Part shown: positions 21,545 through 28,867 of the stretch, piece after piece | Layout of the letters: every line of letters starts with the position of its first letter | Numbering within the stretch: the first letter of the stretch is position 1 | Assembly: GCF_900290115.1 (NCBI RefSeq) | Contig: NZ_LT985748.1 | Coordinates: 563,120 to 627,119 of the forward strand | Origin: Alistipes sp. Marseille-P5061 | GTDB taxonomy: Bacteria; Bacteroidota; Bacteroidia; Bacteroidales; Rikenellaceae | Length of the DNA: 64,000 bases | Direction of reading: 5' to 3' | Position numbers and translations under genes: made by a program | Notes under the pieces: model-generated | What the model saw: the letters and a program-made list of their open reading frames with translations, nothing else | The model's database searches: none | What the model was told of the DNA's origin: nothing

Positions 21545-22564
21545 ATGCAAATTCCGCTTCCCGACTTTCTGCACCCCGTAACAGCCGGCGCGCCGGTCTA
21601 CTGCGGCACGGCCTCCGGCGGAGGCACACCAGGCCGGAGCATGGTGCTGGAGCGGGGGTTTCACTTCGTACTCTGCACCGGAGGCAGCGCACTGGTCGTC
21701 GAAGGGGCCGACACGGCCGCCCGAAAAGTTGCAGAGCTACCCCACGCAGCCGAAAGCCGGGACACCGACGAACCAAACATGCCGACACCCGGGAACACCG
21801 ACAAGGGCCACAGAAACGAGATGGGCGACAAGGGAGGCGCCGCCGGGTCGAAGCCCCGCAAAGGGGAACGGAGGCTGCAGCAGGGCGACCTGCTGCTGCT
21901 CTCGCCCAGCCGCACGGCAACGTTGCGGCTCGACGGAGCGCACGACACGCTGGAGTGCATCTGCATCGACCCCGACTACTTCGACACGCTGCCCGACGGA
22001 CAGCCCCTCTACAACCAGCTTTCGGGGTATCTGGGCGACGACCGGCTGCCGGTCGTTCGGCTCGACGGGACACAATACGGGGCACTGCGGCTCACCGCAT
22101 CGCTCTTTCCGGCCCATCCGGCCGGGAGCGGGCTCTACGACGAAGCCATCCTCCGCCACCTCTGCAGCCTCTTCCTGCTCCAGACGGCCGGGCTGCTCTA
22201 TCGCCACCGGGCCAACGCCCCGGCATTCGTCAAGCGGCCCAACGAAATTTTCCGCAGCTTCAAGCGTCTGGCCGTCAAGAACTACCGCACGGCCCACGAC
22301 ATCGCCTTCTACGCCGGACGGCTCCACATCTCGTCCACCTACCTCTCACGGATTGTGAAGCAGGTGACGGGCCACACGGTCAAGGCCCATCTGGCGGAAC
22401 TGCTCTGCGCCGACGCCCGGCGGCTGCTGAGCTGCTCGGACCTGGACATCAAGGAGATTGCCGATACGCTCGGCTTCTCCGACCAGTCGGCCTTCGGAAA
22501 GTTCTTCGCCCGGCAGACCGGCTGCTCGCCGCTCCGCTTCCGCCGCGAACGGGCAACGCGCTGA
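21545..22564 (+). CDS. AraC-family transcriptional regulator with a disordered insertion
   Basis: The C-terminal part (about 235-338) is a complete AraC/XylS DNA-binding domain: HDIAFYAGRLHISSTYLSRIVKQ forms the first helix-turn-helix and IKEIADTLGFSDQSAFGKFF the second. The N-terminal part resembles the cupin-like sensor of small Bacteroidetes AraC regulators. It is interrupted at about residues 56-108 by a charged, proline- and glycine-rich segment that looks unstructured. The gene points away from the membrane/kinase fusion gene, which could be its target; this is inference from position only. Confidence 0.88.
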   Translation: MQIPLPDFLHPVTAGAPVYCGTASGGGTPGRSMVLERGFHFVLCTGGSALVVEGADTAARKVAELPHAAESRDTDEPNMPTPGNTDKGHRNEMGDKGGAAGSKPRKGERRLQQGDLLLLSPSRTATLRLDGAHDTLECICIDPDYFDTLPDGQPLYNQLSGYLGDDRLPVVRLDGTQYGALRLTASLFPAHPAGSGLYDEAILRHLCSLFLLQTAGLLYRHRANAPAFVKRPNEIFRSFKRLAVKNYRTAHDIAFYAGRLHISSTYLSRIVKQVTGHTVKAHLAELLCADARRLLSCSDLDIKEIADTLGFSDQSAFGKFFARQTGCSPLRFRRERATR

Positions 22565-22713
22565 GCCCCTTTTCCATACCGGTCGGGCCTCCAGCGGCAC
22601 TCAGCTCCGGCCCCCTCCCGCACCTTTTTACTCCTCCACGTCGTCTCTCGGCTCCCCTACCCTGTATCCCGTTCCGTCTCGTCGTCACGCGGCTCACCTC
22701 TCCTCCGAAAACG

Positions 22714-22753
22714 AAGCGAGCCCGCACGACACTCGGGTCGTGCAGGCTCGCTT
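22714..22753. terminator. Bidirectional terminator between the AraC gene and ssb
   Basis: AAGCGAGCC/GCACGAC pairs with GTCGTGC/GGCTCGCTT around ACTCGG with one bulged base on each side. It lies between converging genes; T-runs are short. Confidence 0.7.
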
Positions 22754-22777
22754 ACAGCAGGGTCCGCTGCGGCGGCC

Positions 22778-23290
22778 TCAGAAGGGAAGGTCGTCGGGGT
22801 CCTCCTCGGGCATGACGGGCGCCTGAGCGGGCTGAGACTGCGGCTGAGGCTGAGCGGCTGCCGGCCGGGGCTGCGCACTCTGCGCCGGCTGGCCGTAGGC
22901 GCCGTTCTGCGCCTGGGAGCCTCCGTACCCCGAAGCCCCTTCGGACGAGGCGGGGTTGTCGCTGCGACGTCCCAGCAGGTTCATCGTATCGGCCAGAATC
23001 TCGGTCGTATAGCGCTTGTTGCCATCCTTGTCCATCCACTCGCGCGTACGCAGACGCCCCTCGATGTAGAGCTGCGTCCCCTTGCGCACGTAGCGGTCCA
23101 CCACGTCGGCCAAACCGCGCCACAGCGTAATGGTGTGCCACTCGGTGTGCTCCTTCGTTTCGTTGGTCTGCCGGTCGAACAGACGCTCGGTCGTCGCCAG
23201 ACGCACGCGAGCCACCTTCGTGCCGTTCTCGAGGCTCCGCACTTCGGGGTCAATGCCCACGTTGCCAATCAGAATTACCTTGTTTACCAT
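22778..23290 (-). CDS. ssb: Single-stranded DNA-binding protein
   Basis: SSB coats single-stranded DNA in replication and repair. The 170-aa protein has an OB fold (1-105; MVNKVILIGNVGIDPEVR, WHTITLWRGLADVVDRYVRKG, LYIEGRLRTREW), a Gln/Pro/Ala-rich linker (about 108-155) and the acidic protein-interaction tip DPDDLPF. It starts 37 bp after the purine nucleoside phosphorylase stop, so it is probably the last gene of an lpxK-PNP-ssb unit. Confidence 0.96.
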   Translation of the reverse strand: MVNKVILIGNVGIDPEVRSLENGTKVARVRLATTERLFDRQTNETKEHTEWHTITLWRGLADVVDRYVRKGTQLYIEGRLRTREWMDKDGNKRYTTEILADTMNLLGRRSDNPASSEGASGYGGSQAQNGAYGQPAQSAQPRPAAAQPQPQSQPAQAPVMPEEDPDDLPF

Positions 23291-23327
23291 ATGTGAATCC
23301 TTATGTGTTCCATACCTCGGCCGATGC

Positions 23328-24134
23328 TCAGAGCGAGCGAATCATCCGCTTGAAGAGCACGGCCATGCGCGTTCCGGCCAGCCGGCCCTGACGCTGTACA
23401 TCCTCGTGGTCGCCCACCTCGTCCGACAGGCCGCAGTTGGTGATGACCGAGATGCCGAAGACCGGAACCGACATGTGGCGCGCCACAATCACCTCCGGAA
23501 CGGTCGACATGCCCGCGGCATCGCCGCCGATGGCCTTGAAGTAGCGGTATTCGGCCTGCGTCTCGAAGGTCGGACCCGTGCCGCCCACGTAGACGCCGTA
23601 CTGCAGCTTGATGTGCTCCTCCTGGGCGATGGCCGTCGCGCGGGCAATCAGCTCGCGGTCGTAGCAGTTGTGCATGTCGGGGAAGCGGGGGCCCAGTTCG
23701 GCCATGTTGGGGCCGATGAGCGGGTTGGGCATCAGGTTGATGTGGTCGGTGATGACCATCAGGTCGCCCACGCGGAACGAGGTGTTGATGCCTCCCGAAG
23801 CGTTCGAGACAAAGAGGTAGCGAATGCCCAGCAGCTTCATCACCCGCACGGGGAAGGTCACCTGCTGCATGCCGTAGCCCTCGTAGTAGTGGAAGCGGCC
23901 CTGCATGGCCACCACGCGATGACCCTCGACCAGGCCGAAAATAAGCCGTCCCTTGTGGCCCTCGACCGTCGAGACGGGGAAATTGGGAATGTCGTGGTAG
24001 TCGATGGTGTATTTCGTCTCAATCTGGTCGGCGAAATCGCCCAGACCGGTTCCGAGAATGATGCCCACTTCGGGGCGGAACGACTCGGTCGCCTGCTCCA
24101 GGAAGGCTGCCGTCTTTTTAATTTCCTCTAACAT
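23328..24134 (-). CDS. punA: Purine nucleoside phosphorylase (trimeric PNP type)
   Basis: The enzyme cleaves purine (deoxy)nucleosides with phosphate, salvaging bases. The 268-aa length and motifs match the PNP/MTAP family: [13 protein letters not shown] (24-36), the phosphate-binding His in [16 protein letters not shown], and the base-binding segment [12 protein letters not shown], with [18 protein letters not shown] near the end. The start overlaps the end of lpxK by 17 bp, which indicates translational coupling. Confidence 0.93.
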   Translation of the reverse strand: MLEEIKKTAAFLEQATESFRPEVGIILGTGLGDFADQIETKYTIDYHDIPNFPVSTVEGHKGRLIFGLVEGHRVVAMQGRFHYYEGYGMQQVTFPVRVMKLLGIRYLFVSNASGGINTSFRVGDLMVITDHINLMPNPLIGPNMAELGPRFPDMHNCYDRELIARATAIAQEEHIKLQYGVYVGGTGPTFETQAEYRYFKAIGGDAAGMSTVPEVIVARHMSVPVFGISVITNCGLSDEVGDHEDVQRQGRLAGTRMAVLFKRMIRSL

Positions 24135-25161
24135 CTTCTTCGAGTTTTTGCAGAAAATCCGTTGCCGAATCCTCTATGAATGAAATATTTATGGGCATAT
24201 AATACAATCGCCGGCGCACCTCCTCCGGAATCTTCGAGCTGCCCACCATCTTGACCGCATCCTTCTCCGTGGTGACAATCGACGCCTCGGGGCACTGCCC
24301 CACCATGCGGGCCAGCATCGACATGTCGCGCACCTTATATACATGGTGGTCGTCGAGCGACACCTCCTCGACCACGTCGTAGTACTCGCGCAGCGAGGCG
24401 ACGAAGGGCTTCGGATTGCCAATCCCCGACAGTGCAATGACCTTGCCGCCCGGAGCGGGCGACGGCGCGAGCGCCTCGCCGGGGAAGAGCGGCTGGGGCA
24501 TGAAACTCTCGAAACGGGTGAAGTAGACCTTCTGGTAGGCCACCTGGATGAGCACCTTGCGCAGGATGCGCCGGTCGATGGGGGCCATCTTCTCGGGACA
24601 CTTCGTCACGATGAAGTAGTGGGCGCGGTGCAGCGCCTCAGGCAGGTCGCGCAGCGTACCGGCCGGCAGCATCCGGTCGTGCTGGATGGGACGCGTGGCG
24701 TCGACCATCACGATGTTGATTTTCGGCTCGACGTAGCGGTGCTGGAAACCGTCGTCCATGACGATGAGATCTATCTCGGGATGCTCCGTCTGGATGCGCC
24801 GGATGGCGTCGGCCCGCTTCTCGCAGACCACCACCAGCGTCTCGGGGAACTTGCGCTTGATTTGCAGCGGTTCGTCGCCCACGTCGCGGTAGTGCGACGT
24901 AGGCTCCACCTCGAGGTAGCCCTTCGTCCGGCGGCCGTAGCCGCGCGAGAGCAGCGCCACGCGGTGCATCTGCGACATGTAGCCGATGACCATCTCGGCC
25001 ATTGGGGTTTTGCCCGTACCGCCGACCGTGATGTTGCCGATGCAGATAATCGGGATGTCGAACTTCTCGCTCTTGAGCACACCCCAGTCGAACAGGCGGT
25101 GACGCAACGTCACGGCCATGCCGTAGAGCCATGAGGCGGGGGCGAGCAACTGTTTGAGCAT
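24118..25161 (-). CDS. lpxK: Tetraacyldisaccharide 4'-kinase
   Basis: LpxK adds the 4'-phosphate to the lipid A disaccharide at the inner face of the inner membrane. The 347-aa protein has an N-terminal hydrophobic helix (about 8-20), the signature [20 protein letters not shown], a P-loop VGGTGKT (46-52), RGYGRRTKG and the DDGFQHR motif. The frame runs up to a TTG at 25194, but I prefer the ATG at 25161; the TTG would add 11 residues. A consensus -7 box ends at 25199, compatible with either. The 3' end overlaps the PNP gene. Confidence 0.93.
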   Translation of the reverse strand: MLKQLLAPASWLYGMAVTLRHRLFDWGVLKSEKFDIPIICIGNITVGGTGKTPMAEMVIGYMSQMHRVALLSRGYGRRTKGYLEVEPTSHYRDVGDEPLQIKRKFPETLVVVCEKRADAIRRIQTEHPEIDLIVMDDGFQHRYVEPKINIVMVDATRPIQHDRMLPAGTLRDLPEALHRAHYFIVTKCPEKMAPIDRRILRKVLIQVAYQKVYFTRFESFMPQPLFPGEALAPSPAPGGKVIALSGIGNPKPFVASLREYYDVVEEVSLDDHHVYKVRDMSMLARMVGQCPEASIVTTEKDAVKMVGSSKIPEEVRRRLYYMPINISFIEDSATDFLQKLEEDVRGN

Positions 25162-25198
25162 CCGGACAATTCGTTTAGATACACGGTCTTCCAAGTTT

Positions 25199-25206
25199 CA
25201 AAGGTA
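25199..25206 (-). promoter_or_regulatory. -7 box (TACCTTTG) for the lpxK-PNP-ssb unit
   Basis: A consensus box on the minus strand about 38 bp upstream of the preferred lpxK ATG. It sits 94 bp from the oppositely directed promoter of the M23 gene. Confidence 0.65.
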
Positions 25207-25299
25207 GGAATAAATCCCCGGACCGCAAAACAAATCCCGACAAAACTCGCCGCCTGCGAGAATCGGGCAATAAAATGCGGCGCGAATCCGTTTTTTCAC

Positions 25300-25307
25300 T
25301 ATCTTTG
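25300..25307 (+). promoter_or_regulatory. -7 box (TATCTTTG) for the M23 lipoprotein
   Basis: The consensus box ends only 9 bases before the ATG at 25317, predicting a leader of about 5-7 nt. It also fixes that ATG as the start, since the longer frame would begin upstream of the promoter. Confidence 0.65.
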
Positions 25308-25316
25308 CTCACATCT

Positions 25317-26669
25317 ATGAAACTATTCCGACTCACCCTCTGCGCGCTGCTGCTCTCGGCTGCGGCATCGTGCAACCGCAACACGGCCTCCTCGCAGGAG
25401 GAGGCCGAAGCCGAACCCCTGCACGACATCCGATACGGCATCATCGCCGACGACTACCGCCTCGAAGAGAACGAAGTGGCCCAGGGCGAGACCATGGGCA
25501 AGATTCTCAACCGCTACGGCATCTCGGCCGCCGTCATCGACCGGCTGGACAAGGTGGCCGAGAAGACCTTCCCCTTACGCAACATCCGCGCCGGCCAGAA
25601 GTATGTGGCCTTCATCCACGAGGATTCGCTCTACGCGCCCCATCTGGACTACCTGGCCTACGAGCGCAGTCTGTCGGACTACGTGGTCTTCGAGTTCATG
25701 GGCGACTCGGTAGCCGTCCGCACGGGCGAAAAGGAGTTCACCACGCGACGCTCGAAGAAGAGCGCCGTCATCACCTCCTCGCTCTGGGGCTCCATCATGG
25801 AGAAGAACCTCCCCTACGCGCTGGCCGCCGAGCTGGAGGACATCTACCAGTGGACGGTCGACTTCTTCGGCATCCAGAAGGGTGACAGCTTCACGGTCAT
25901 CTACGACGAGCGCTTCATCGACGACACGGTTTCGATAGGCATCGGCCGCATCTGGGGCGCCCGCTTCAACCATGCCGGCAAGGAGTACTACGCCATCCCG
26001 TTCCGCCAGGGCGGGAAGCTCCAATACTGGGAGGCCGACGGGGCCAGCCTGCGCAAGCAGATGCTCAAGGCGCCGCTCAAGTATACGCGCATCAGCTCGA
26101 AGTTCACCTATGCGCGCAAGCACCCGATTTACAAGGTCTACCGTCCCCACACGGGCGTCGACTACGCCGCCCCGAAGGGTACGCCCGTACATGCCGTGGC
26201 CGACGGCGTCGTAGTCTTCAGAGGCTGGGGCGGCGGAGGCGGCAACACGCTCAAAATCAAGCATCCGGGCAACATGATGACCGGCTATCTCCACCTGAGC
26301 GGCTTTGCCAAGGGCATCACGCAGGGCAAGCACGTGACGCAGGGCCAGCTCATCGGCTACGTGGGCTCGACGGGTGCCTCGACGGGTCCGCACCTCGACT
26401 ACCGCGTATGGCGCAACGGCAAGCCCATCAACCCGCTCACCATCCCGCAGGAGCCTTCGGAGCCCATTTCGAAGGAGAACCGCCGGACCTTTGAGTTCGT
26501 CCGCGACCGCATCATGGCCGAGCTCAACGGCGACGTTCCCGCCGAGGAGCGCATCGTGCAGCTCGACTCGCTGGTCGTTCCCGAAGGGTTCGTAGCGAAG
26601 CAGCTGGAGGCTCCGGCCGCTGAAAAAAAGGCCTCGTCGGAAGGGAAAGCGGAAAGCAAGAAGAGCTGA
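25317..26669 (+). CDS. M23-family lipoprotein, probable cell-wall endopeptidase or regulator
   Basis: This 450-aa protein has a lipoprotein signal (LLLSAAASC, Cys19). The region around 57-73 (VAQGETMGKILNRYGI) is LysM- or OapA-like. The peptidase_M23 domain (about 255-385) shows the first zinc motif HTGVDYAAPKGTPV (His278, Asp282), HLSGFAKGI, and the second motif as GPHLDYRVWRNG (359-361). Canonical M23 enzymes have HxH there; here the second His is Asp. It may cut peptidoglycan cross-links, or if inactive act as an activator. ispD follows after 78 bp. Confidence 0.9.
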   Translation: MKLFRLTLCALLLSAAASCNRNTASSQEEAEAEPLHDIRYGIIADDYRLEENEVAQGETMGKILNRYGISAAVIDRLDKVAEKTFPLRNIRAGQKYVAFIHEDSLYAPHLDYLAYERSLSDYVVFEFMGDSVAVRTGEKEFTTRRSKKSAVITSSLWGSIMEKNLPYALAAELEDIYQWTVDFFGIQKGDSFTVIYDERFIDDTVSIGIGRIWGARFNHAGKEYYAIPFRQGGKLQYWEADGASLRKQMLKAPLKYTRISSKFTYARKHPIYKVYRPHTGVDYAAPKGTPVHAVADGVVVFRGWGGGGGNTLKIKHPGNMMTGYLHLSGFAKGITQGKHVTQGQLIGYVGSTGASTGPHLDYRVWRNGKPINPLTIPQEPSEPISKENRRTFEFVRDRIMAELNGDVPAEERIVQLDSLVVPEGFVAKQLEAPAAEKKASSEGKAESKKS

Positions 26670-26747
26670 TTGCGGCAAAGTCGGAGCACGGAACAGGGTG
26701 ACGCACCCCGGTGCGGCACGGTATTTTCAGAGAAGCATACTACCACG

Positions 26748-27506
26748 ATGACCACAGGCGTTATAATCGTAGCGGGCGGAAGCGGGAACCGAATGGGGAG
26801 CAGCATCCCCAAGCAGTTCCTCTTCCTGGGCAATCGCCCCGTGCTGGCCCACACCATCGACGCATTTGCCCGGGCACTGCCGCGTGCGGCGCTCGTGGTC
26901 GTGCTCCCGGCCGAACACATCGACTACTGGCGCAACCTCTCGGCACGCTTCGACGTGGCGCCGCACCGCATGGTAGCAGGCGGGCGTGAGCGCTTCGACT
27001 CGGTGCTCCGGGGACTCGAGGCGCTGCCTTCGGAGACGGAGCTCATCGCCGTACAGGACGGCGTGCGGCCGCTCGTCTCGCGCGGGCTCATCCGACGCAT
27101 GTTCGAGGCGGCCGAGCAATACGGCGCGGCGATTCCCGTCGTGGCGCCGGTCGACTCGTTCCGCAGCGTGGAGGGCGAGGATGATTCAATCATCGTCGAC
27201 CGCCGCAGGCTGCGCATCGTGCAGACCCCCCAGGTCTTCCGCGGCGAACTGCTGCGCGACGCCTACCGGGTCGGCTACCGGCCGGAGTTCACCGACGACG
27301 CCTCGGTGGTCGAGGCCTCGGGCTGTCCGATACACCTCTGCGAGGGGGAGCGCGCCAATCTGAAAATCACCACGCGCGAGGACCTGGTCGTAGCCGCAGC
27401 GCTGCTCGAAATGCGCGACGAAGAGGAGCAGCGACAGCGTGCGGAGCAGGGAGGGACTGCGCCGGAGGACGCGGCCGAAGCGGCGGACGGCGCCGGCGAA
27501 CGATAA
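26748..27506 (+). CDS. ispD: 2-C-methyl-D-erythritol 4-phosphate cytidylyltransferase
   Basis: IspD makes CDP-methylerythritol from CTP and MEP, two steps before the IspE product. The start at 26748 gives the nucleotide-binding N terminus VIIVAGGSGNRMGSSIPKQF (5-24). Other marks are RFDSVLRGL, VQDGVRPLVS and TPQVFR (the last near 165-170). The protein is 252 aa; about 30 extra C-terminal residues form a charged Glu/Ala/Arg-rich tail not seen in typical IspD (about 230 aa). The next gene starts 72 bp downstream. Confidence 0.95.
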   Translation: MTTGVIIVAGGSGNRMGSSIPKQFLFLGNRPVLAHTIDAFARALPRAALVVVLPAEHIDYWRNLSARFDVAPHRMVAGGRERFDSVLRGLEALPSETELIAVQDGVRPLVSRGLIRRMFEAAEQYGAAIPVVAPVDSFRSVEGEDDSIIVDRRRLRIVQTPQVFRGELLRDAYRVGYRPEFTDDASVVEASGCPIHLCEGERANLKITTREDLVVAAALLEMRDEEEQRQRAEQGGTAPEDAAEAADGAGER

Positions 27507-27578
27507 CAGAGAGACGACAGAACAGAACAGAAAAGAGATACGGACGAAGAGGAGGCGTCCCGCAGGAACGAACCAAAG

Positions 27579-28163
27579 ATGGAACACATCTACACATACC
27601 GCTTCAGCCGGTCGATGTACTACCGGGCAGCCGCCTTCATCGGCGTCTTCATCCTGCTCGGATGGCTGCTCTACCACCTCTATGCGGGCGGGTTCATCTC
27701 GGCATGGTTCACCTCGTGCGTCGTGGCGCTCATCGCCCTGATGGCGCTCTCGATTCCGCGGCGAATTGTCGTCACGGAGGAGAAGGTCGAGGTGCGCTGC
27801 CTGCTCGACATCACCGAGGTGCGCCGCGAGGAGATTGCCTCGGTGCGACGGGTCGACAACCGGCGCATGAAGTGGTTCATCCCCCTCTTCGGCGGCTACG
27901 GATTCTTCGGATACTACGGCCACTACCTCGACCTGAGGCGTTTCGAGCGGGTGAAGCTCTACGCCTCCGAGTGGCGCAACTTCGTCGAGATTACCGACAT
28001 CTACGAGGAGCGGCTCTTCGTCTCGTGCGCCGAGGCGGACCGTCTGGTCGAGGAGCTCACCCCGCCGACGGGCAACCGTCCCGAGGACGATGACGAGGAG
28101 AACGAAGAGGACGATGAGGCCGCAGCTGAGGATTCGGCAAAGGTGAACGGAACCGGAAGATAG
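27579..28163 (+). CDS. Membrane protein with a bacterial PH-like domain and an acidic tail
   Basis: The 194-aa protein has two transmembrane helices (about 18-36 and 40-58) followed by a domain like bacterial PH domains (about 60-150): [30 protein letters not shown], read in parts, is the typical strand pattern. The last 35 residues are dominated by Asp and Glu. This resembles small bPH-domain membrane proteins of Bacteroidetes with no known function. It lies in a row ispD - this gene - rubredoxin and may be cotranscribed. Confidence 0.7.
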   Translation: MEHIYTYRFSRSMYYRAAAFIGVFILLGWLLYHLYAGGFISAWFTSCVVALIALMALSIPRRIVVTEEKVEVRCLLDITEVRREEIASVRRVDNRRMKWFIPLFGGYGFFGYYGHYLDLRRFERVKLYASEWRNFVEITDIYEERLFVSCAEADRLVEELTPPTGNRPEDDDEENEEDDEAAAEDSAKVNGTGR

Positions 28164-28228
28164 GCCGGTCTTCTCACCATCACACAGAAAACCCACTATT
28201 TACAAACCTTTTAAAAAATCAAAAAAAG

Positions 28229-28393
28229 ATGAAAAAGTATCGTTGCACCGTATGCGATTGGATTTATGACCCTGCAGTCGGCGACCCCGAAGGTGGCATC
28301 GCCCCCGGCACGGCATTCGAAGATATTCCCGAGGATTGGGTTTGCCCGCTTTGCGGCGTTGGCAAGGACCAGTTCGAGGTAGTCGAGGAGTAA
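28229..28393 (+). CDS. Rubredoxin
   Basis: This 54-aa protein is a complete rubredoxin, a one-iron electron carrier. The iron site is CTVC (Cys6, Cys9) and CPLC (Cys39, Cys42). The family core [22 protein letters not shown] and [16 protein letters not shown] is present (given in parts). It starts in an A-rich leader 65 bp after the PH-domain gene and ends in a strong terminator. In anaerobes such proteins usually serve reductive detoxification of oxygen or peroxide; its partner is not in this window. Confidence 0.97.
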   Translation: MKKYRCTVCDWIYDPAVGDPEGGIAPGTAFEDIPEDWVCPLCGVGKDQFEVVEE

Positions 28394-28420
28394 TCCCCGA
28401 CCTGCCGCATACGGCCATGC

Positions 28421-28454
28421 GGGCGTATCCGTTCGACGGATACGCCCTTTTTTT
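28421..28454 (+). terminator. Terminator after rubredoxin
   Basis: GGGCGTATCCG (28421-28431) pairs with CGGATACGCCC (28437-28447) around TTCGA, followed by T7. Confidence 0.9.
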
Positions 28455-28604
28455 GTGCCGTACGGAGCACTGCGGAGCACGGAGACCGTGCGGTGCGTGC
28501 GGCGAAACGGAACGGTCGCGGCGAAACAGACGGACGTGCGGGAAAACAGCCGCGGGCAACAGCAGCAGGAAACAGCAGCGGAAAACAGCGTGCAGGAAAC
28601 GGCG

Positions 28605-28693
28605 GCGGAAACCAGCCGCGGAAACCAGCCGCGGAAACCAAGCGCGGAAACCAAGCGCGGAAACCAAGCGCGGAAACCAGGCGCGGAAAACGA
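28605..28693. repeat. 13-bp tandem repeat (GCGGAAACCAAGC), six units plus a partial
   Basis: Units run 28605-28617, 28618-28630, 28631-28643, 28644-28656, 28657-28669 and 28670-28682; a partial seventh follows. Three central units are identical; the others differ by one or two bases near the 3' end. Decayed units (for example GCGGAAAACAGC) extend upstream to about 28500. As 13 is not a multiple of 3, the repeat opens long frames on both strands that I do not regard as genes. Confidence 0.9.
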
Positions 28694-28777
28694 CAGAGGG
28701 AAACGGACGTCCTCAACGACTGCGCAGCCATAACGTGCCGTGTACCCAGCCCCATGCCCCCATGCGCAGCCATAAAC

Positions 28778-28813
28778 AAAAAAACGGGACGCCCCGACAT
28801 GGGGCTTCCCGTT
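28778..28813 (-). terminator. Terminator of the DPP III gene
   Basis: AACGGGACGCCCC (28783-28795) pairs with GGGGCTTCCCGTT (28801-28813) with one wobble. The A7 at 28778-28784 gives a T-tract for the minus-strand transcript. Confidence 0.8.
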
Positions 28814-28867
28814 GAATTCAGGCTGCGGAGGGGCGTCACCAGGACGCACCGCTTCGCCACGGCCGCA

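Noticed and set aside
25162..25194. TTG start for lpxK at 25194
   Set aside because: An ATG at 25161 gives a normal N terminus before the conserved SWLYG-type helix; the TTG remains possible but is less likely.
28605..28693. Possible CRISPR-like array
   Set aside because: Units are contiguous without unique spacers and no cas genes are near, so it is a plain tandem repeat.
28200..28860. Minus-strand frames of 155-212 codons with GFRAWFPRLVSA repeats
   Set aside because: They arise from the 13-bp tandem repeat being open in all frames, overlap the rubredoxin gene and two terminators, and have no promoter or domain.
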